Part shown: piece by piece, positions 44,301 to 49,324 of the stretch
Numbering within the stretch: the stretch's first letter is position 1
Layout of the letters: every line of letters starts with the position of its first letter
Assembly (NCBI GenBank): GCA_900318375.1
Contig: ONKG01000009.1
Span: forward strand, 1-56,443
DNA from: an uncultured Lachnospiraceae bacterium
GTDB taxonomy: Bacteria > Bacillota > Clostridia > Lachnospirales > Lachnospiraceae
Length of the DNA: 56,443 nt
Direction of reading: 5' to 3'
Made by a program: the position numbers and the translations under genes
Notes under the pieces: model-generated
Told to the model about the DNA's origin: nothing
Database searches by the model: none
What the model saw: the letters and a program-made list of their open reading frames with translations, nothing else

Positions 44301-46431
44301 CGTCCTCATAGACGGCATGGTTGGAAAGGAAGCTGTCGATCTCATCCTGGGTGATGAAAGTAGGCAGATCCGTTTCCCATGTGAAGCCCTCCCTGGCAGC
44401 ATAGGGGACAGCATCCTGCCTGAGCTTACGAAACTGTGCAGCGACAAGGTCTGGTTTGTAGAAGTTGAACCGCATGACTCCAGGATTTTCTTTATAGGCC
44501 AGTGCAAGACCATCCAGGCGGTCGCACAGGTCTTCCAGAAAGGCAGGATCTGCCAGGCGGGAAGCCACGTTTTTTTCAACATCCTGGAAACCGCCCCGGA
44601 AGATAGAAGAGTCTTCAAACACGATTTCGCTGACTCCGTCCGCGAGGTCCCTTTCCATGTAGGCGAGCACGCGGGCGTGCTCCAGCATGGCATTGTCCCT
44701 GGCAGCGTCCAGAACAGCCTGCGGTGCATACTCGCCCTGCCGCAGCAGTTCTCCGATCCTTCCGGCGACATCTTCCCAGGACAGGAAAGCCTTGTTCATG
44801 AGGTTGTCTTTTACAGTGTGGCCCTCCGCGACCTGTAGACCCAGTTCATCGAACCAGACGGAGTACTCCCTGCCGCCGATCACAATGCCTTTGCCGCCTT
44901 CCCGGTATTCCTTTTTCAGAAAGCTGATATGGTCTTCCATGGACCGTCCAGGATCTGCCATGTAGTCGTAGATGATCCGGAGCTGGCTCCGCTCCTGGTT
45001 GCTGCCGGTCCGCAGGATGGTATCAATCACATCTGCCTCGATGGGGATCTCCCCCGCATAGAGGGCTGCCTGGCGCTCCTCGATCGCACGGATCTGTGCA
45101 GGGACAGAAGGAAGTTCCGGCAACGACAAAGCGGAGGCCATCTCGGCCTCCGCTTCGGTCATAGGATCATCTTCAATTTCTGTACTGTCTGTCAGCTGTA
45201 CACCAACTCCTCCAAGACGGTCTCCTCGGCGATCAGGTTCAGCTTGTTCATGTGCTGCACCCAGCCCATCTGGTCCTGTGCTTTGTCGGGCGCCGGATGT
45301 TTCATCAGGAGCTGGTTCACGATCTCGTCCAGCCTCGCTTCCGCGTCCCGGTCCACCTGTCTCAGGTGCTCCTCCAGCTTCCCTGTTATCAGCAGGCCCG
45401 AATAATGCACGCCCCTGTGTTCCTTCAGGTAGGCCTTCCTCAGCCTCCCGTATTTCCCAATCGGCTCTTCCGATCCTTCCGCCATGTTCCCGATCACCAG
45501 ATTCGGGAACAGGTAATCGCCGTTCCTGTGATATGTCAGTTCCATTTACACGCCCTCCTTCTTCCCTGGCTTCTACTTCAGCTGCTTCCCGTGACGGTGT
45601 GTTTAACGAAGTATACTCTTGTACTGCCTGATTCTCAACCTCTTTTTTTGTGCTTTCCAGGATCTCTTTTTCCCTGTCTTCCAGAATGAATCTGCGGACT
45701 GTCCTGCCGATATCCATAAGGACCGGCTCGGCCATCTGATGGGTACCTTCGCCAAGTACGTTCAGGACCTGCAGCCTGTTGTAATCCGTGATCCCCGCAA
45801 AATCTGCCTCGTCGAGGATAAGTGTCGCATCCAGGCCGCACCGGGTCGCCAGAGTATAGAGCGTGCTGCTATAGAGGATGTATTCCAACTCGGCCTTCAC
45901 TGTTTCCGGGGGGAGGCCTTCCAGATAGCTGCCTGCAGACTGATCCAGGACTTCCCGCCACAGATCATCTATTCCTTCCTGCGCTGACCTCGAAGCAATC
46001 TCCTGCAGGGTTTCCAGAAGATCAATGGGCATCCGGTCCTCCAGGCCGTAGGTCTCCACCAGATGGTCAACCATACGATCCCTGTATTCTTCCTCCAGAT
46101 TCCACAAAAAAGGCGTCCTTCCTCCCCGTACCATGTGCGTGTCGCGGATATCAAAGACATATCGGAGCCTGGGCTGGTCACCGCGCTCATCAATAAGAGC
46201 TATTCCTTTAGCTCCCCGGTTGACCCAGCGGTTCATGCTCCGGTTCCAGACGTCCAGCTCGGCACAGGCAAAAGCATCAGGCCGCTGGGCATGGATCAGG
46301 AGTGCGTCCCGGAAGGGATAGCGATATAGCCGCGCTGCCGTGTCCAGGTAATTCATCCAGTCTTTGGGCGAGGCGCTTGCCCGCCGGGCAGTCTCCTCCA
46401 TGAGGGTCATTATTTCGTTGATTTTTGCCAT
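38341..46431 (-). CDS. Giant ICE protein: N6-DNA methyltransferase plus SNF2-type helicase
   Basis: The 2696-residue protein is the very large methylase/helicase found in Tn1549-like ICEs. Residues 1-130 look like the start of an ArdC-type domain. Residues about 290-415 are a low-complexity Gly/Arg/Glu linker (this is where tnpV is encoded in another frame). An N6-adenine methyltransferase domain follows: LEPSCGIGNFMG (about 1145, SAM binding) and GNVPFGNY (about 1213, NPPF-type). The helicase has HCVGAGKTYQM (about 1818, Walker A), DESHFYKN (about 1987, DEAH-like), ATGTPVSNS, and LEQQEGRILRQGN (about 2315, motif VI). A coiled-coil and a tail MAKRLAEKKEQARSA end it. It probably handles or protects element DNA during transfer. 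A terminator-like hairpin abuts its ribosome binding site. Confidence 0.88.
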   Translation of the reverse strand: MAKINEIMTLMEETARRASASPKDWMNYLDTAARLYRYPFRDALLIHAQRPDAFACAELDVWNRSMNRWVNRGAKGIALIDERGDQPRLRYVFDIRDTHMVRGGRTPFLWNLEEEYRDRMVDHLVETYGLEDRMPIDLLETLQEIASRSAQEGIDDLWREVLDQSAGSYLEGLPPETVKAELEYILYSSTLYTLATRCGLDATLILDEADFAGITDYNRLQVLNVLGEGTHQMAEPVLMDIGRTVRRFILEDREKEILESTKKEVENQAVQEYTSLNTPSREAAEVEAREEGGRVNGTDISQERRLPVPESGDREHGGRIGRADWEIREAEEGLPEGTQGRALFGPADNREAGGAPETGGPGRGSEAGRDREPAPDETSGARQSTGPDGLGAAHEQAEPDRRGDRLGGVGVQLTDSTEIEDDPMTEAEAEMASALSLPELPSVPAQIRAIEERQAALYAGEIPIEADVIDTILRTGSNQERSQLRIIYDYMADPGRSMEDHISFLKKEYREGGKGIVIGGREYSVWFDELGLQVAEGHTVKDNLMNKAFLSWEDVAGRIGELLRQGEYAPQAVLDAARDNAMLEHARVLAYMERDLADGVSEIVFEDSSIFRGGFQDVEKNVASRLADPAFLEDLCDRLDGLALAYKENPGVMRFNFYKPDLVAAQFRKLRQDAVPYAAREGFTWETDLPTFITQDEIDSFLSNHAVYEDGRLAIYSFFLNHEDRKERTDFLRERYGTGGQSHALSGADDSFADYNGKGLTLTRGDITDPASKVTLRWNQVEQRIEHLLDRNEYLKASDYAKMPAYERRQMASEIVSFYSRLPEEIIRPWPEETDLYHIRDAVYAGMEKEGGLEEMLARMDEVLTALPATEDRYKQRSAILTTLHQYAEGLYTIFPQKVETQADVLGRAEQMSLFSLVNGWEAEPGGDGNGFVQIREEDLPEEFQADADTVDVLPAAPEESSSQAETLEATETLTGDVIDTSSGEVIDDIIETVGGEIIDVPADAIMPIEESAESTETAVPQTPFAASDPINYRITDDDLGAGSPKEKFRANLEAIRTLKRLQAENAQATPTDQEVLSGYVGWGGLPQAFDENNTSWSAEYAELKEILTEEEYRAARASTLNAFYTPPMVIRSMYETLERMGLTGGNVLEPSCGIGNFMGMVPDSMQDIRMYGVELDGISAGIARQLYQKNPIAAQGFEETQFPDSFFDAVIGNVPFGNYKLADRRYDRQNFLIHDYFIAKSLDLVRPGGVVAVITSSGTMDKRGESVRRYIAARADLLGAVRLPNNAFRRNAGTNVVADILFFQKRDRAVLEMPEWTHLSQTPDGHEINTYFALHPEMVLGQLEQKTNQFGQEETTVLPFEDRDLETSLREALGRIEGSITEAEITDDDLIQESTESIPADPTVRNYSFTEVNGRIYFRENSRMDPVDLPAVTADRVRGMIDLRDTTRSLLELQMEDADDASIRALQEKLSSDYDRFRDHFGLISSTTNKRAFSQDSSYCLLCSLEILDEHGELERKADIFTKRTIRRAVPVTSVDTASEALAVSIGEKARVDLAYMEQLCGKDRDEIIQDLEGIIFENPSNGNWETSDEYLSGNVREKLRTAKAAAEADPHFSVNAEALEKVQPRQLDASEIEVRLGATWVDPAYITQFMGETFHTPRYFLGSEISVKYAAITGQWQVTGKTRDLGNTIVRNAFGTSRVNGYRLLEDALNLRDTKIYDSIRDENGSERRVLNRKETMLAQQKQELIRDTFREWIFQDMERREDLVAKYNEIYNSVRPREYDGSHIRFVGMTPEITLMQHQKNAVAHILYGDNTLLAHCVGAGKTYQMVAAGMESKRLGLAQKCLYVVPNHLTEQWGADFLRLYPAANILVATKKDFEPASRKRFCSRIATGDYDAIIIGHSQFERIPLSRERQAASIQGQIDDITSAINEAKYERGERYTIKQMEKTRRMLETRLAKLNDQTRKDDVVTFEQLGVDRLFVDESHFYKNLFLYTKMRNVAGISQTDAQKSSDMFMKCQYLDELTGGKGVTFATGTPVSNSMVELYTVMRYLQYSTLQRMGLGHFDSWAASFGETVTAIELSPEGTGYRAKTRFARFFNLPELISVFKEAADVQTADMLDLPTPEAEYINEVLKPSQIQKDMVASFAERAERVRSGRLDPSIDNMLRITNDGRKCALDQRLINDMLPDDPGSKVNCCVKNVFNVWEETKKDRLTQLVFCDLSTPKADGSFNVYDDIRNKLVAMGIPKEEVAFIHEANTEARKAELFTKVRSGQVRVLLGSTPKLGAGTNVQDKLIALHHLDCPWKPSDLEQQEGRILRQGNHNPKVKIFRYVTEGTFDSYLWQMLENKQKFISQIMTSKSPVRACEDVDEAVLNYAEIKALCTGNPHIREKMDLDIQVSKLKLLKANHTAQKYRLETDIARTYPQQIAAVKERIAGLTADLKTYEAFNPSIELKSESKNEDFEMKVGGTSYTDKKEAGTALLEACSALRKAGTSGKAAEYQGFSIEAGFDTFSQKFIMTVRGRCSYPIETGKDPYGIIQRLNNVLGSIDSQLEGAQRKLETLQDQLETARAQVEKPFEKEAELAEKLERLTELNALLNLDEHGSMDAVGIDEVTAENVEEERETISEKKDLRYGRENETGRREKSTTERPGLAAAPVVPYPISMAKRLAEKKEQARSALAVASPVMPQRQALAAEL
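45192..45545 (-). CDS. tnpV: TnpV, nested in another frame inside the helicase gene
   Basis: This 117-residue frame on the same strand as the helicase gene matches TnpV: MELTYHRNGDYLFPNL, then IGKYGRLRKAYLKEHRGVHYSGLLITGKL and a C-terminal QMGWVQHMNKLNLIAEETVLEEL. ATG 45545 is preceded by AAGGAGG with eight bases spacing, a perfect ribosome binding site that has no purpose for the helicase frame (REEGGRVNG there). The helicase reads this stretch as a low-complexity linker, as expected if tnpV fixes the sequence. TnpV is known from Tn4451-type elements; its role is not settled. It is either a truly overlapping gene or the result of insertion of tnpV that kept the helicase frame open. Confidence 0.8.
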   Translation of the reverse strand: MELTYHRNGDYLFPNLVIGNMAEGSEEPIGKYGRLRKAYLKEHRGVHYSGLLITGKLEEHLRQVDRDAEARLDEIVNQLLMKHPAPDKAQDQMGWVQHMNKLNLIAEETVLEELVYS

Positions 46432-46451
46432 CCTTCTTTCATTTCCTCCAA

Positions 46452-46496
46452 TAAAAAAAGCCCCGCGGGCACAGGGGAAACTGTGCCGACGGGGCT
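46452..46496 (-). terminator. Strong terminator directly before the helicase ribosome binding site
   Basis: AGCCCCG (46459-46465) pairs with CGGGGCT (46490-46496), with an inner GGCACAG/CTGTGCC stem. On the minus strand it is followed by seven T. The GGAGG of the helicase gene lies within about 10 bp after the T-run, so no promoter fits between. It ends transcripts from the DUF5714 side or acts as an attenuator. Confidence 0.75.
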
Positions 46497-46604
46497 AACA
46501 TTACTTTTGTATTCTATTTGAAGTTGTCTATGCTTCTGCTTAAATTGGTTTTTCAGTGGCTTATAAATGAGCTTCCTGTCAAAGTAAATCCTTACCGCAA
46601 TTGC

Positions 46605-47174
46605 TCATTTTCTGTAAAAAGGACATCTACCGTGGATACACTGCCGGTTCCGATCTGAGAATTCACAGGGATGGTATTTGTAATCCAGTTTGACGTCATA
46701 ATGACTGTTAATGTACTCGACACTGTGGCGGAAAGCGAGCATCGCGTCCCGCTTACAGCATCTGGGGCCATTGACCGCTCCGAGCGCGCTTATTGCTTCT
46801 GAAGTGAACCGCATATGTTCTCCCCATGTCCCGTCCTCTGAGAGTGGCCCGGTTCCATCTATGATGGCAAGTGCTGCCCCGATTGATGAAATCGCTCCAC
46901 AGACTCCCCAGAGTCCGCACATGGCACCCGGCATCCGCAGGCCCTGCACCAGGATCTGACTCAGCGCCTGTTCCAGATCAATTTTTCCACCGGCATTCCT
47001 GTAAGCGGTCAGGATACAGGCTCCATCCAGAACATGGTGCTCCGGTCCGTGCATGTTCATATATTCCTTCTGTGCCATGCGCCGGAAAATCCGTGCCGGA
47101 TCATTGCCCTCTTCCTTTACTATATCCTGAATGATCAGCATTGCTCTGTCTTTTATCGTCATTTCCATACTCAT
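46605..47174 (-). CDS. DUF5714 domain protein
   Basis: The 189-residue product matches DUF5714: NMHGPEHHVLDGACILTAYRNAGG, then PGAMCGLWGVCGAISSIGAALAI with the CGxxGxCG core and a C-terminal Cys-rich end (GPRCCKRDAM, CEFSDRNRQCIHGRCPFY). The conserved Cys residues suggest metal or cofactor binding; the reaction is unknown. ATG 47174 has AGAGG eight bases upstream and is preferred to TTG 47180. It lies 15 bp after the gene at 47190-47588 and ends before a strong terminator. Confidence 0.75.
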   Translation of the reverse strand: MSMEMTIKDRAMLIIQDIVKEEGNDPARIFRRMAQKEYMNMHGPEHHVLDGACILTAYRNAGGKIDLEQALSQILVQGLRMPGAMCGLWGVCGAISSIGAALAIIDGTGPLSEDGTWGEHMRFTSEAISALGAVNGPRCCKRDAMLAFRHSVEYINSHYDVKLDYKYHPCEFSDRNRQCIHGRCPFYRK

Positions 47175-47189
47175 CCACAAAACCTCTTA

Positions 47190-47588
47190 TCAGATATTAT
47201 CTTTCTTGGAAGCAATGATTTTCCCATTCAACAATCCGTTTATTCGCTCTACAGGAAACACATCTTTAATACTCTCAATTCTATACCTGCTCTTCGGCAA
47301 CTCCTTCATTCCGGTTATTGACAGGTACAGAGCAACAGCCTTTTTATCAATTGTGATGATGCCTCCGCCGGCCCAGTGCCTGTCTTCCCCGTTTTTCTTA
47401 ACTCCTGAAATCCAGTATTCTTCCTGCGTCTCCACATCAATATAATTGCTGTATTCCCCGTTTTGTCTCTGAAAAGCATGATCATTAAAGTAGACCATTT
47501 TTCCGGAGCGAGATTCTGTGACAAATCCGATCCAAGCCGGACCGTTGTCGTTCCAACCCGTCTTCAATTCTATGTATCTAAGTTCCAT
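47190..47588 (-). CDS. Conserved small protein, unknown function
   Basis: The 132-residue product (MELRYIELKTGWNDNGPAWIGFV, GKMVYFNDHAFQ, EYWISGVKKNGEDRHWAGGG) is of a type I have seen in Firmicutes, sometimes under the name deoxyxylulose-phosphate synthase, which is surely wrong because it has none of that enzyme's motifs and a fifth of its length. It looks like a compact beta-rich domain. ATG 47588 is chosen over GTG 47594. It is followed after 15 bp by the DUF5714 gene, so the two form an operon. Confidence 0.65.
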   Translation of the reverse strand: MELRYIELKTGWNDNGPAWIGFVTESRSGKMVYFNDHAFQRQNGEYSNYIDVETQEEYWISGVKKNGEDRHWAGGGIITIDKKAVALYLSITGMKELPKSRYRIESIKDVFPVERINGLLNGKIIASKKDNI

Positions 47589-47713
47589 AATCACTCTCGA
47601 TTCATTTCCCTTATTTCAGTTTTTTGTTTTACACTACCCGGAATCCTTTCCTCTGTCAAAGGGAACAAGCCTTATTTCAATCGTTGCTAAGCGAGAATTC
47701 TGTTTTAAGTTTA

Positions 47714-47728
47714 TGGTGCCTGGCACCA
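47714..47728. repeat. TGGTGCCTGGCACCA palindrome
   Basis: A 15-bp palindrome (7-bp arms around one base) lies in the gene-poor gap between the AAA-DUF4143 gene and the gene at 47190-47588. I recall the same motif as a frequent intergenic repeat in Clostridia, not verified here. Confidence 0.5.
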
Positions 47729-47758
47729 ACGTGGAGCGATTCCTATAATAGAATTTGC

Positions 47759-49066
47759 TCAGTCTTTAAGACAGCCGACAGGGATCACGTGAACCCCATT
47801 TTCTGTTGTATATGCTATTGGCGCATTTGCACAGACGATAATCAACAGAGACGGTTCCCTATACACTGGTTTTGGATGATTGATATTTGCTTTGGCCTTG
47901 CGGTTGTGTTCTTGAATGAGGCTATAGAACTTCAACAGACCCTGCTCTGCTGCCGGAATTGCATTCGCGCCCGTTTTTATCTCGATCAATGCATAACGTC
48001 CATCGGCCATTTGATATACAGCATCCGCCTCCAGACCGCTGTCATCGCTATAATGCATGACCTTCGCATTGTGAGCCTGCGCATACACCAGAAGATCTCT
48101 TAACACCATGTTTTCAAAAACATGGCCAAAAAGATCCAAATCGTTGTTGAAATAGGCAGGGCTCAATCCAAGTGCTGCTATCCCGATGGACGGATCAACA
48201 AAAATGTGCTTCTTTGCAGAACGAATCGCTGTTTTTGCACGAATCTGCGGTGTCCAGGCGTCAATATCGCGAAGGACAAACAGTTTTTCCAAAACAGAAA
48301 TATATGATGAGAGCGTTACATCCGTCACATTCTGCGTGGCCTTTACATCAGCATAGATGCTTGTTTTTTTTGCCAAAGTGGCCATATTTCGCGCATATGA
48401 CCACAACAGTGTGCGCACCCATTCCGGATTTCTTTTTACTCCGTCAATGGCACTGGCATCCTTCTGGTATATCTGCCTATAGTAATCCTTTGCGATCTCA
48501 AGCTTTGCTTCCCGGTCGGATATAGCCAGACATCTCGGCCACCCGCCGCGACAAGCAGCAAAGAACAGGTCTTCAAGTATTGTCTGAGAAAATGCACCTG
48601 TCAGAGGAATCTCCGGATGATCAAAAAGCTTCGACAGAGAGACTGCACCATTGGATTCTCCTGTCTCCCATAACGTCATCGGATACATGATGAGCTCACT
48701 GATCCTTCCTGTTCCAGTATGAGGTGTATCTGTTTTCCGGCTGGTCGAACCTGTCAAATAATACTCGCCTACAGCTTCGGGATGATCATCACAGTCTTTT
48801 CTGATCGCCCCCCAGATTTTAGGGGCATCCTGCCATTCATCAAAAAGAATTGGCTTATCATTGGAGAAAAACAGTCGAGGTGCCGTTTCAGCAACAGCCA
48901 GGTAACCATCGCGGCGCTCTTCATCCTGGAATTCAATGATTGTCTTGCATCTCTCCTGAGCGGTCCTGGTCTTGCCGCTCCCCTTGGGGCCTATAATATT
49001 GATTGCATTGAAAGCCTTTATTCTTTTATCGATCTCCTGATCCACAATCCTCCTGATATATTCCAT
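47759..49066 (-). CDS. AAA ATPase with DUF4143 domain
   Basis: The 435-residue product has an AAA_14 ATPase domain: Walker A IGPKGSGKTRTAQ (about residues 24-36), Walker B ILFDEWQDAP (about 93-102) and the GSTSRK sensor. The DUF4143 part has SYISVLEKLFVLRDIDAWTP and a C-terminal LEADAVYQMADGRYALIEIKTG, which has the D...ExK pattern of PD-(D/E)XK nucleases. The role of this large family is unsettled; binding of nucleic acid or a toxin-like role are options. ATG 49066 has AGGAG eight bases upstream. It has its own promoter overlapping a 23-bp repeat array, and it breaks the ICE gene order, so it is probably cargo. Confidence 0.8.
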   Translation of the reverse strand: MEYIRRIVDQEIDKRIKAFNAINIIGPKGSGKTRTAQERCKTIIEFQDEERRDGYLAVAETAPRLFFSNDKPILFDEWQDAPKIWGAIRKDCDDHPEAVGEYYLTGSTSRKTDTPHTGTGRISELIMYPMTLWETGESNGAVSLSKLFDHPEIPLTGAFSQTILEDLFFAACRGGWPRCLAISDREAKLEIAKDYYRQIYQKDASAIDGVKRNPEWVRTLLWSYARNMATLAKKTSIYADVKATQNVTDVTLSSYISVLEKLFVLRDIDAWTPQIRAKTAIRSAKKHIFVDPSIGIAALGLSPAYFNNDLDLFGHVFENMVLRDLLVYAQAHNAKVMHYSDDSGLEADAVYQMADGRYALIEIKTGANAIPAAEQGLLKFYSLIQEHNRKAKANINHPKPVYREPSLLIIVCANAPIAYTTENGVHVIPVGCLKD

Positions 49067-49179
49067 ATGGCATTCTCCTACTCCCTGCAGCAAGTTTTAC
49101 TGCAGATGCTCGACTTGCTGACGTCCTCCGGGACGCCGTATTATGTCTCGTATGATAAGTACGCAGCCCTTTGAATGCC

Positions 49180-49208
49180 ATCATATCTTGATTTTATCAT
49201 TTTCGCAA
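49180..49208 (-). promoter_or_regulatory. Sigma-70-type promoter of the AAA-DUF4143 gene
   Basis: On the minus strand TTGCGA (-35, 49203-49208) and TATGAT (-10, 49180-49185) are separated by exactly 17 bases. The -35 lies inside the last copy of the 23-bp repeat array, so factors bound to the array could control it directly. The gene starts about 110 bp downstream. Confidence 0.65.
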
Positions 49209-49320
49209 GGTTCATTTTACGGTTTTCGTAGTTTTTGTTTTGTGTTTTTCGTCTCTTTTATTTTATATTTTTCGCAGTATTTGTTTTATGTTTTTCGTCT
49301 CTTCTGGTTTTATGTTTGAG
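49191..49320. repeat. 23-bp tandem repeat array, five copies plus one decayed
   Basis: TTTTCG occurs at 49200, 49223, 49246, 49269 and 49292, exactly 23 bp apart; a sixth position (49315) reads TTTGAG. The consensus on the plus strand is ATTTTATnTTTTTCG plus variable bases; read on the minus strand it is CGAAAA, three bases, TAAAA. The array fills the gap between the end of topB (49325) and the AAA-gene promoter. Confidence 0.85.
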
Positions 49321-49324
49321 GAGT

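Noticed and set aside
49191-49320. CRISPR-like array or low-complexity noise
   Set aside because: The 23-bp period leaves no room for spacers, and exact spacing of five cores is not random AT-richness.
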